NCBI GenBank assembly: GCA_937863905.1
Contig: CALMHV010000347.1
Location: 1 to 6,501, forward strand
DNA from: an uncultured Bacillota bacterium
GTDB taxonomy: Bacteria; Bacillota; Sulfobacillia; UBA995; UBA9673
Direction: 5' to 3'
Length of the DNA: 6,501 nt
Part shown: in pieces, positions 1 to 5,733 of the stretch
How positions within the stretch are numbered: position 1 is the stretch's first letter
Layout: each line of letters begins with the position of its first letter
Notes under the pieces: generated by a model
Told to the model about the DNA's origin: nothing
The model's input: only the letters and a program-made list of their open reading frames with translations
Databases searched by the model: none
Position numbers and translations under genes: made by a program

Positions 1-11
1 CGGGAAAGGAC

Positions 12-43
12 AAGGCCGACCGGAAGAGCTTCCGGTCGGCCTT
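12..43 (-). terminator. Probable rpmB terminator hairpin
   Basis: A perfect inverted repeat pairs 12-25 (AAGGCCGACCGGAA) with 30-43 around a four-base GAGC loop, giving a 14-bp stem. It sits 31 bases beyond the rpmB stop codon. In the minus direction the stem ends in TT and continues GTCCTTTCCCG, so the U-tract is short and interrupted. On the plus strand the stem ends CCTT followed by CGCTTCG, also a weak tract. It most likely terminates rpmB and may act in both directions if a plus-strand gene lies off the left edge. The stem is certain; the terminator role is inferred from position. Confidence 0.7.
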
Positions 44-74
44 CGCTTCGCGTGGGGCGCTTGCCCGGGCCCGC

Positions 75-266
75 CTAGAGGGCCCGCTTGACCAGACCCG
101 AGCGGAGGCAGCGCGTGCAGACGTCGATCTTCTTCGTCTGCCCGTTGACGACCGCCCGGACGCGCTGGAGGTTCGGGCTCCAGGTGCGCTTGGTCTTCAC
201 GTTGGAGTGGCTCACGGCGTTCCCGACACCCCGCGTCTTGCCGCAAACGTCGCACTTGCCCGGCAT
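75..266 (-). CDS. rpmB: Large-subunit ribosomal protein L28 (bL28), zinc-binding form
   Basis: This gene encodes a 63-residue bL28, a structural protein of the 50S subunit. The sequence starts [10 protein letters not shown] and contains the family hallmarks [13 protein letters not shown] and RTWSPNLQ. Two CxxC pairs (C5/C8 and C50/C53) form the zinc-ribbon signature of the cysteine-rich (C+) L28 type, as opposed to zinc-independent paralogues. The length is normal for the family. The ATG at 264-266 was chosen because a GGAGG Shine-Dalgarno lies just upstream on the minus strand (plus positions 275-279) and because L28 homologues begin MxxxCxxCGK. The frame stays open further upstream, but that part looks non-coding and contains the promoter. 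The gene is monocistronic here, divergent from yloU, as in Bacillus subtilis. Confidence 0.97.
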   Translation of the reverse strand: MPGKCDVCGKTRGVGNAVSHSNVKTKRTWSPNLQRVRAVVNGQTKKIDVCTRCLRSGLVKRAL

Positions 267-360
267 GGCTGTTGACCTCCGAGCCTTGGGCCGCGAAAGT
301 TTCCCGGGCCTAAGGAGTAAACTCACAATGGGCCGCAGGCGGCCCGAACACACAGCGAGC

Positions 361-389
361 ATTGTACCATGCCGCACGGGGGTTGGCAA
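361..389 (-). promoter_or_regulatory. Sigma-A promoter of rpmB
   Basis: Read on the minus strand, TTGCCA (384-389) and TACAAT (361-366) match the -35 and -10 consensus at five of six positions each and are separated by 17 bases. Transcription would start near 354, leaving a leader of almost 90 bases before the rpmB ATG. The leader contains a GC hairpin (331-336 pairing with 341-346 around a four-base loop). Whether that hairpin has a regulatory role cannot be told from the sequence. Confidence 0.8.
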
Positions 390-390
390 C

Positions 391-427
391 GACGCGCGAC
401 CCGCGACACGGGGACGCGCGACCCGCG
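391..427. repeat. 15-bp direct repeat in the rpmB/yloU divergent region
   Basis: GACGCGCGACCCGCG occurs at 391-405 and again, without mismatch, at 413-427, a period of 22 bases. Each copy holds two CGCG blocks three bases apart. The pair lies directly upstream of the rpmB -35 box. The rest of the gap (267-564) holds the rpmB leader and promoter; 428-548 shows no gene or structure I can support, and I could not find a convincing plus-strand promoter for yloU. The repeat could be an operator or chance repetition in GC-rich DNA. Confidence 0.6.
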
Positions 428-564
428 GCGGGTGGCCGGGATTGGGACCAGGTTCTAGGAGTGGTGTGAAGGATATGCCGAGAGGGTCACCGAAACAAAA
501 GGGCCAATCCTTGGCCAGGAAGAGCTGGCTAGGCTGGAATTCGGGCTCGGAGAGAGGCCTTGTC

Positions 565-924
565 GTGACGGGAACCAAAACCCCGCTCGGTAGGATCATC
601 ATCGCGGATGAGGTCATCGCCACCATCGCCGGACTGGCCGCGACCGAGTGCTACGGCATCGTCGGCATGGCCGCCCGTCGCTTCAAGGACGGCATCGCCG
701 AACTCCTGGGCCGTGAGAACCTGAGCCGGGGCGTCGTCGTCTCCTTCAAGGAGGACGGCATCCGCATCGATCTCAACGTCATCGTGGGCTACGGCACACG
801 CATCTCCGAGGTGGCGCACAACGTCTCTAGTCAGGTCCGCTACAGAGTCGAGCAGAGCACCGGGATGCCTGTCTGGGGTGTCAACATCAGCGTGCAGGGC
901 GTCCGGGCCATCGGCGAGCGGTAG
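565..924 (+). CDS. yloU: Asp23/Gls24-family envelope stress protein (YloU-like)
   Basis: The 119-residue product belongs to the Asp23 (alkaline shock protein) family. Recognisable segments are [19 protein letters not shown] near the N-terminus, CYGIVGMA at about residues 29-36, and the C-terminal block ISEVAHNV...QVRYRVEQ with NISVQGVR. Family members are small soluble proteins. Staphylococcal Asp23 is membrane-associated through a partner, but the molecular role of the single-copy YloU type is not settled. The GTG at 565 is preferred because GAGAGG (552-557) lies seven bases upstream and homologues begin at this point. The frame is open far upstream, including an ATG at 475, but that stretch does not resemble the family. 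fakA follows after 17 bases, so the two are very likely co-transcribed, the same pairing as yloU-yloV in Bacillus. Confidence 0.93.
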   Translation: MTGTKTPLGRIIIADEVIATIAGLAATECYGIVGMAARRFKDGIAELLGRENLSRGVVVSFKEDGIRIDLNVIVGYGTRISEVAHNVSSQVRYRVEQSTGMPVWGVNISVQGVRAIGER

Positions 925-941
925 ACCGGGGAGGAAACTTC

Positions 942-2780
942 TTGAACGACGATTCGTTGCTCACGGGTAAACAACTTAGGGCCATGATGGGCACGGCCGC
1001 GCTCCGCCTGGACAGCAACAAGGAGGCGGTCAACGCCCTGAACGTCTTTCCGGTCCCCGACGGCGACACCGGGACAAACATGTGCCTGACGGTGGCGGCC
1101 GCGATCCGGGAGATGGACAAGGTGGCCTCCTCCTCGCTGGGGGAGACGATCAAGGCCCTGTCCCTCGGTTCGCTCATGGGCGCCCGCGGCAACTCGGGGG
1201 TCATCCTCTCGCAGCTCTTCCGGGGCATGGGCAAGAGCCTCGGGGAGATGCGTTCGGCGACTCCGCTGCAAGTGGCCTGGGCCATGCAGGAAGGCGTGGA
1301 GACGGCCTACAAGGCGGTCATGAAGCCGGTCGAGGGGACCATGCTCACGGTGTCGCGGGAAATGGCCCGGGCGGCGCTTCAGGCGGCCCGAAAGGGCGCC
1401 GGCCTCGTCGAGACGATGGAGGCCGCCCAGGTCACCGGGCGAGAGGTCTTGGACCGGACGCCGGACATGCTGCCGGTCTTGAAAGAGGCCGGAGTGGTCG
1501 ACGCGGGAGGCATGGGCCTTTGCCATCTCCTCGAAGGCGCGCTGGGGAGTCTCCGCGGTGAAGTGGTCGCGGGGGAGGCGGCGGGCGAAGCCAGACCTGA
1601 CGCCAGACCGGCCGCCGCCGGCCTGCTCTCGGTCACGGGACCGCTCGGTGTCGCCGGACCGCTCGGTGTCGCCGGACCGCTAAGCGGCGCTCTCTCGGCC
1701 CCGGCCGGCCGCCTGGAGGAGATTCAGTACGCCTACGACACCCAGCTCCTGATCCGGGGTTCCCGGCTCGCCGTGGACCGCATCCGCGCCCAACTCGAGC
1801 CTTTGGGAGACTCCCTGCTCGTTGTGGGCGACCCCCACCTGGTCAAGGTCCACGTCCACACCAACGAACCCCACCGGGCCCTGGCGACTTGCCTTCTGCA
1901 CGGGGAGATCGTCGAGGCCTCGGTCGAGAACATGCGGGAGCAGTCTCTGGCGGTCCAGCGCGCGCGCCAGGCCGTCGCCTCTCCCGACTCCGCCCGTTCG
2001 CAGGTCTCCCAGGCTCACCTGCCCGTGCGCCCTCCCGCCGGTCAGGCCGGCGGCGCTTCGTCCGGCTTCGGCGTTCCGGCCGGGGTTCTGAGTCTGCCGG
2101 AGTTGCGGGCCGGCGCCCCGGTCAAGGGGCCCGGCGTGGTCGCCGTCGCGTCGGGTGACGGTCTCGAGGGCATCTTCCGGAACCTCGGCTCCGACATCGT
2201 CGTCAGCGGCGGCCAGACGATGAACCCCAGCACCGAAGACCTCCTGCGGGCCCTAGAGACCCTGCCGTCCCAGGAGATCCTCATCCTGCCCAACAACGGC
2301 AACATCCAGATGGCGGCCAAGCTGACCATCGAACTCACCAAGAAGACGGTCCGCGTCGTCCCGACCAAGTCCATCCCCCAGGGCATCGCCGCTCTGGTCG
2401 CCCTCAACCGGGCTTGGGACGCCGAGAAGAACCTGGCCCGGATGGAGCAGGCCCTGGCGGCGGTGAAGTCGGGCGAGGTGACCCGGGCCGTCCGTTCCTC
2501 CCGGTACAAGGACATCGAGATCAAGGGGGGCGACTTCATCGGGCTGGTCGACGACGAGATCGTCACCGTGGGCCGGGACGCCCCGGGTGTGCTGTGCGAC
2601 CTGGTCAAGCGGATGACCGGTGAGAGCACCGAGATCGTGACCGTGTTCTACGGCCACGACGTGACGGACAAGGATGCCGCCCGGGCCGGGAACCGGCTGC
2701 GGAAAGTGGCGCCCGAGCACGAGATAGAGGTCCATCGCGGCGGGCAACCCCTCTATCACTACCTCATCTCGGTGGAGTGA
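942..2780 (+). CDS. fakA: Fatty acid kinase catalytic subunit FakA (DhaL/DAK2 plus DegV-like; YloV family)
   Basis: The 612-residue protein has the FakA/YloV architecture. FakA phosphorylates fatty acids carried by a FakB (DegV) partner, feeding phospholipid synthesis; no fakB is in this window. Residues about 8-205 are the DhaL (DAK2) nucleotide-binding domain, with NVFPVPDGDTGTNM (34-47; D40 and D42 expected to bind Mg-ATP), ARGNSG (81-86) and DAGGMGL (187-193). A Gly/Ala/Pro-rich linker (about 206-258) includes GPLGVA repeats. The middle domain (about 259-340) has VKVHVHTNEP with H304/H306, the expected metal ligands, but AYDTQ (264-268) where related proteins usually have YCTE. A second low-complexity linker (about 342-395) precedes the C-terminal domain (396-612). 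At 612 residues it exceeds the roughly 550 usual for the family, mainly through these linkers. The TTG start at 942 is supported by GGGGAGG (928-934) seven bases upstream. Confidence 0.92.
   Translation: MNDDSLLTGKQLRAMMGTAALRLDSNKEAVNALNVFPVPDGDTGTNMCLTVAAAIREMDKVASSSLGETIKALSLGSLMGARGNSGVILSQLFRGMGKSLGEMRSATPLQVAWAMQEGVETAYKAVMKPVEGTMLTVSREMARAALQAARKGAGLVETMEAAQVTGREVLDRTPDMLPVLKEAGVVDAGGMGLCHLLEGALGSLRGEVVAGEAAGEARPDARPAAAGLLSVTGPLGVAGPLGVAGPLSGALSAPAGRLEEIQYAYDTQLLIRGSRLAVDRIRAQLEPLGDSLLVVGDPHLVKVHVHTNEPHRALATCLLHGEIVEASVENMREQSLAVQRARQAVASPDSARSQVSQAHLPVRPPAGQAGGASSGFGVPAGVLSLPELRAGAPVKGPGVVAVASGDGLEGIFRNLGSDIVVSGGQTMNPSTEDLLRALETLPSQEILILPNNGNIQMAAKLTIELTKKTVRVVPTKSIPQGIAALVALNRAWDAEKNLARMEQALAAVKSGEVTRAVRSSRYKDIEIKGGDFIGLVDDEIVTVGRDAPGVLCDLVKRMTGESTEIVTVFYGHDVTDKDAARAGNRLRKVAPEHEIEVHRGGQPLYHYLISVE
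1638..1681 (+). repeat. 18-bp in-frame tandem repeat in the fakA linker
   Basis: GGACCGCTCGGTGTCGCC occurs at 1638-1655 and 1656-1673 without mismatch, followed by eight bases of a third copy (to 1681). The unit is a multiple of three and encodes Gly-Pro-Leu-Gly-Val-Ala, giving GPLGVA twice and then GPL (residues 233-247). It falls between the DhaL and middle domains, where length change should be tolerated. Exact identity between units suggests recent slippage or duplication. Confidence 0.9.
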
Positions 2781-2797
2781 CGCTCCCTGCTTTCCTC

Positions 2798-2828
2798 CGC
2801 ATATCCCGTCTTTGCCCAGTCCATACTA
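2798..2828 (+). promoter_or_regulatory. Sigma-G (forespore) type promoter for gpr
   Basis: CATACTA at 2822-2828 matches the sigma-G -10 consensus of Bacillus exactly. CGCATA at 2798-2803 matches the TGMATA -35 consensus at five of six positions, with an 18-base spacer. In Bacillus subtilis gpr is transcribed in the forespore by sigma-G, with a contribution from sigma-F, so both sequence and location fit. The predicted start is near 2835, giving a leader of about 110 bases that runs through the terminator hairpin at 2903-2930. Confidence 0.72.
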
Positions 2829-2902
2829 GCCCGGGGAAGACGTTTGGAGGATGCGGGCAACCCTCCCCCAGAGGCTCTTCCTCCGGTTTCTCCTCTCCCA
2901 CT

Positions 2903-2930
2903 GGCGGTCCGGCAGGACCGCCCTTTTTTT
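2903..2930 (+). terminator. Strong intrinsic terminator between fakA and gpr
   Basis: GGCGGTCC (2903-2910) pairs perfectly with GGACCGCC (2915-2922) around a GGCA loop, followed by C and seven consecutive T (2924-2930). This is a textbook Rho-independent terminator and should end the yloU-fakA transcript. It ends only 15 bases before the gpr ATG, leaving no room for a promoter between it and gpr. Confidence 0.9.
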
Positions 2931-2945
2931 GCCAGGGGGTGCGGT

Positions 2946-3917
2946 ATGGAGGTTCCGTTCCGGACAGACCTGGCCGACGAGGCCCGGGAGTTCATCGAGG
3001 GAAGGCGGCGCGCCCGCATCCCGGGGGTGGACGTCGAGGAGGCCAGGACCTCGGAGTGCCACGTGACCCGGGTGCACGTCAGCACGCCGGAGGCGTCCGA
3101 ACTGATGGGGAAGCCTCCCGGCCACTACGTCACCATCGAAGCCCCGGGGCTCCTCAAACGTTCACGGCCCATCCAGGAGGAGGTGGCGCAGACCTTCGTC
3201 CGTGAACTCCACAACCTGATGCCCTTGGACGACGGGGCCGAGATCTTTGTCGCCGGGCTCGGGAACTGGCAATCCACGCCGGACTCCCTGGGCCCCCGGG
3301 TCGTGGGGCAACTCCTCATCACCAGGCACCTTCACGATTACGTGCCCCCGGAACTCAAGGGCGGGCTGCGCTCGGTCGCGGCCGTCGCGCCCGGCGTCAT
3401 GGGCCTCACCGGCATCGAGACCGGGGAGATCATCTGGGCCATCACCGAACGCATCAAACCCGACGTGGTCGTGGCCATCGACGCCCTGGCCGCCAAGTCG
3501 GCCGAGCGGATCCTCACGACCATCCAACTGGCCGACACGGGCATCCATCCCGGTTCAGGCGTGGGGAACAAGCGGCTGGCCATCACGAAGGAGACCCTGG
3601 GCGTGCCGGTCATCGCCATCGGCGTGCCGACCGTCGTCCACGCCTCGACCATCGCCTACGACACCATCGAACTCCTGGTCGAGAAGTTCCGGGGGCGGGC
3701 GCAGTTCTACGAGATCTTGCGGGAGATGGACTCGGACAGCCGGCGGGAACTCATTGACGAGGTGCTGGCGCCGTCGGTCGGCGACCTCATGGTCACCCCC
3801 AAGGAGATCGACGTCCTCATCCTGGAGATGTCCAAGGTCCTGGCCGGAGCCCTCAACGCCGCCTTGCACCCGCGGATCGACCTCGCCCGCGACGACTTCA
3901 CCGACTACCTGCAGTGA
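2946..3917 (+). CDS. gpr: Germination protease GPR (spore protease, MEROPS A25)
   Basis: GPR is made as an inactive zymogen in the forespore and, on germination, degrades the small acid-soluble proteins (SASPs) that coat spore DNA, releasing amino acids. The 323-residue product has FRTDLADEAREF at the N-terminus, matching the family processing site (TD/LA), then FVAGLGNWQSTPDSLGP, GVMGLTGIETGEII, VVAIDALAAKSAERI, DTGIHPGSGVGNKR and LGVPVIAIGVPTVV. D113 (in TPDSLGP) and D179 (in AIDALAA) have the same 66-residue spacing as the Asp127/Asp193 pair proposed as catalytic in Bacillus megaterium GPR. It is shorter than the 368-residue Bacillus enzyme, lacking a loop of about 35 residues before the DEVLAPSVGDLMVTPKE block. 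The ATG at 2946 has AGGGGGTG (2934-2941) upstream and gives a short propeptide of eight residues. A TTG at 2844 is in frame but would encode an unlike extension across the terminator. Confidence 0.96.
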   Translation: MEVPFRTDLADEAREFIEGRRRARIPGVDVEEARTSECHVTRVHVSTPEASELMGKPPGHYVTIEAPGLLKRSRPIQEEVAQTFVRELHNLMPLDDGAEIFVAGLGNWQSTPDSLGPRVVGQLLITRHLHDYVPPELKGGLRSVAAVAPGVMGLTGIETGEIIWAITERIKPDVVVAIDALAAKSAERILTTIQLADTGIHPGSGVGNKRLAITKETLGVPVIAIGVPTVVHASTIAYDTIELLVEKFRGRAQFYEILREMDSDSRRELIDEVLAPSVGDLMVTPKEIDVLILEMSKVLAGALNAALHPRIDLARDDFTDYLQ

Positions 3918-3973
3918 CCGTACCGCGAGTCGTGCGGCAATTCGGCCGAAACCTGTTCCGGCCGGAGCCTCCA

Positions 3974-3982
3974 TGCTATAAT
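3974..3982 (+). promoter_or_regulatory. Extended -10 sigma-A promoter of coaD
   Basis: TGCTATAAT combines an exact TATAAT (3977-3982) with the TGn extension one base upstream. At the usual -35 distance (3954-3959) the sequence is TGTTCC, a poor match, so the extended -10 would carry the promoter. Transcription would begin near 3989, leaving a leader of about 29 bases before the coaD TTG. A hairpin-forming sequence (3941-3948 with 3959-3966) overlaps the -35 area. This promoter separates coaD and downstream genes from gpr, sensible because gpr should be forespore-specific. Confidence 0.7.
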
Positions 3983-4017
3983 CTCCCTGCTCCCACACGC
4001 TCCGGGGAGGCGATCCC

Positions 4018-4503
4018 TTGCGTCTGGCGATCTGCCCGGGCAGCTTCGACCCTGTCACGCTCGGCCACGTGGACATCATCGAGAGAGCGTCCCGTATCTT
4101 CGACCAGGTCATCGTGGTCATCTTCACCAACCCCCAGAAGGCCCCGCTCTTCACCACCGACGAGAGAGCCGCCATGCTCCGAGAGTGCACGAGCCATGTG
4201 CCCAACGTCACGGTGGACTCGTCCTCCGGCCTCCTGACGGACTACGCGACCGCCAAGGGGGCTCAGGCCATCGTCCGGGGCCTGCGCGTCATTTCCGACT
4301 TCGAGGCCGAGTTCCAGATGGCCCGGATGAACAAGAAGCTGGCGCCGGCCCTGGAGACGGTCTTCATGATGACCTCGAACGAGTACTCCTTTTTGAGCTC
4401 CAGCCTCGTGAAGGAAGTGGCGAGCTTCGGTGGGTGTGTCCGGCAGCTCGTCCCGGACCGGGTGGCGGACCGGCTGAAGGAGAAGTTCGGCGGGAAAGCC
4501 TAA
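4018..4503 (+). CDS. coaD: Phosphopantetheine adenylyltransferase
   Basis: CoaD joins 4'-phosphopantetheine and ATP to form dephospho-CoA and pyrophosphate, the penultimate step of coenzyme A synthesis, in the cytoplasm. The 161-residue product has the usual length. Visible motifs are the nucleotidyltransferase signature PGSFDPVTLGH (7-17, TLGH being the T/HxGH ATP-binding motif), IVRGLR (85-90) with the following DFEAEFQMARMNKKL, and YSFLSSSLVKEVASFGG (123-139) carrying the Ser-rich ATP-phosphate loop. The TTG start at 4018 is supported by GGGGAGG (4004-4010) seven bases upstream and by homologues that begin only a few residues before the PGSFDP motif. In many Firmicutes rsmD precedes coaD; here gpr does, on a separate promoter. 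ylbL follows after 51 bases, probably in the same transcript. Confidence 0.97.
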   Translation: MRLAICPGSFDPVTLGHVDIIERASRIFDQVIVVIFTNPQKAPLFTTDERAAMLRECTSHVPNVTVDSSSGLLTDYATAKGAQAIVRGLRVISDFEAEFQMARMNKKLAPALETVFMMTSNEYSFLSSSLVKEVASFGGCVRQLVPDRVADRLKEKFGGKA

Positions 4504-4554
4504 CGGCACGGTCCCGGTGACCACCGTCCCGACGGCGGCCAGGGAGGTTGTCTG

Positions 4555-5733
4555 GTGCGCAGGTTCCCCCTAGCGTCCGGAAGGCGATTGGCCGACGCGG
4601 TGCGGCGGCGGTGGCGTCCCCTGGCCGCGCTCCTCCTGGTCGCCGCTGTGGTCTACACGGTCTTCGGGGTCGCCATCCCCGTCCGCTACTTCACCCTGTT
4701 CCCCGGGCCGGCGCCCGACGTGGCCACTCTCGTCGTGCCCGACGGCCCGGCCGTCGCGCCGGGAGGGCCAGGGGAGGGCCGGTTCCTCCTCACCACGATC
4801 GAGGCCGCGCCGGCCACCCCTTTCGAACTCTGGCGGCTGGTCACCCGTCCGCTCGTCAGGCTGGCGCCTCGCTCGTACCTGGTTCCGGAAGGCATGGACG
4901 ACGAGGCCTACGACCAGTGGAGCTTCGCGGCCATGGCCGAGAGCCAGCTGGCCGCGGCTTCCGAGGCCTGGTCGTACCTGGGACGGGAGACCAGGCTCGT
5001 CTCCGACGGGGCGGAGGTCTTCTTCGTCTCGAGGTCGAGCTCGGCCGCCGCCCAGGTCAAGGCGGGCGACGTCCTCGTGGCCTGGTCCCTCGGCGAGCGG
5101 GCGGCCGCGGTGGTCATGTCGGACGACTTCGAGCGGGGCGTCCTCGACGCCTACGCGAGCCTGAGGCCTGACGCGGCGCCCCCGGAACTCACCCTACGCC
5201 TGTCCCGCGACGGCCGGCCGGTTACGGTCAGAGTAGGCATGACCGCCGATGATTTCTACGCCTGGCCGTTGTTTGGGCTGGCCCTCGGGGCCGCCAACCT
5301 GCGGACCGATCCGCCCGTGCCGGTCAGCTTCCCGGAGGGGGACATCGGCGGCCCGTCGGGCGGTCTCATGCTGACCCTGGAGATCATCGACGACTTCACG
5401 CCCGGCGACCTGACCCTGGGCCGGGTCATCGCCGGGAGCGGGACCATCGGCCCGGGCGGCGAGGTGGGGCCGGTCGGGGGCATCGACCTCAAGATCGCGG
5501 GCGCCGCGGCGGCCGGGGCGTCTTTCTTCCTGGTGCCCGACGAAGACTACGAGGAAGCGCGGCTGGCCGTGGCCGACCAGCGCCTCGTGGAGTTCCGGCT
5601 CGTCGCCGTGGGCACGCTGGAGGAGGCGCTCGCGGCCCTGGCTTCCTTGACAGGCAAAAACGGGCCCGACTATAATAGGGCGGACTTGCCGCCCGCGCTG
5701 GAGCAGGTCCTTTGGGTGGCGTTTAAGCGATGA
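4555..5733 (+). CDS. ylbL: Membrane-anchored PDZ / Lon-type (S16) serine protease, YlbL family
   Basis: The 392-residue protein has a basic N-terminus, one membrane segment (about 22-44, LAALLLVAAVVYTVFGVAIPV) and probably an extracytoplasmic remainder. A PDZ-like region lies at about 145-228 (AAAQVKAGDVLVAW is the recognisable core). The C-terminal Lon proteolytic domain has GDIGGPSGGLMLTLEI (262-277; catalytic Ser S268) and GGIDLKIAGA (308-317; catalytic Lys K313), separated by the conserved VIAGSGTIGPGGEVGPVGG. It lacks the AAA+ module, so it is ATP-independent. Bacillus YlbL is linked to membrane quality control and degradation of a DNA-damage cell-division inhibitor. The GTG at 4555 is supported by AGGGAGG (4541-4547) seven bases upstream. 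In Bacillus ylbJ and ylbK lie between coaD and ylbL; they are absent here. The 3' end contains a strong promoter for the next genes and overlaps ylbN by four bases. Confidence 0.93.
   Translation: MRRFPLASGRRLADAVRRRWRPLAALLLVAAVVYTVFGVAIPVRYFTLFPGPAPDVATLVVPDGPAVAPGGPGEGRFLLTTIEAAPATPFELWRLVTRPLVRLAPRSYLVPEGMDDEAYDQWSFAAMAESQLAAASEAWSYLGRETRLVSDGAEVFFVSRSSSAAAQVKAGDVLVAWSLGERAAAVVMSDDFERGVLDAYASLRPDAAPPELTLRLSRDGRPVTVRVGMTADDFYAWPLFGLALGAANLRTDPPVPVSFPEGDIGGPSGGLMLTLEIIDDFTPGDLTLGRVIAGSGTIGPGGEVGPVGGIDLKIAGAAAAGASFFLVPDEDYEEARLAVADQRLVEFRLVAVGTLEEALAALASLTGKNGPDYNRADLPPALEQVLWVAFKR
5647..5676 (+). promoter_or_regulatory. Consensus sigma-A promoter inside ylbL, driving ylbN-rpmF
   Basis: An exact TTGACA (5647-5652) and an exact TATAAT (5671-5676) are separated by 18 bases, within the last 90 bases of ylbL. 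Transcription would start near 5683, about 47 bases before the ylbN ATG. The AT-rich run around CAAAAA in the spacer stands out from the GC-rich surroundings. This would let ylbN and rpmF be expressed at ribosomal-protein levels independently of coaD-ylbL. Confidence 0.82.

Noticed and set aside
428..548. Search for a plus-strand promoter for yloU-fakA
   Set aside because: Candidates such as TTGGCC at 511-516 lack a believable -10 at the right distance, so none is annotated.
88..564. Open plus-strand frame running in frame into yloU, which would lengthen it by 159 residues
   Set aside because: It runs antisense through rpmB and its promoter, has no resemblance to the Asp23 family, and a GTG with a proper Shine-Dalgarno sits where homologues begin.
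475..564. ATG at 475 as an alternative start for yloU, adding 30 residues
   Set aside because: AAGGA (469-473) ends only one base before the ATG, too close to work well, and the added residues match nothing in the family.
267..626. Minus-strand open frame extending rpmB upstream
   Set aside because: It crosses the rpmB promoter and the start of yloU; L28 normally begins at the ATG at 264-266, which has a good Shine-Dalgarno.
2851..3066. Possible 71-codon leader ORF overlapping the gpr start
   Set aside because: GGAGG abuts its ATG with no spacing, the encoded sequence is unrecognisable and it is out of frame with gpr. I keep it only as a speculative element in the gpr leader finding.
3941..3966. 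Hairpin (TTCGGCCG pairing with CGGCCGGA, one G-U pair) as a gpr terminator
   Set aside because: The stem is real but no T-tract follows and it overlaps the -35 area of the coaD promoter, so I do not call a terminator.
4504..4554. Short inverted repeat ACGGT/ACCGT between coaD and ylbL
   Set aside because: Only five base pairs, no T-tract, and the gap is short; consistent with chance in GC-rich sequence within one transcript.
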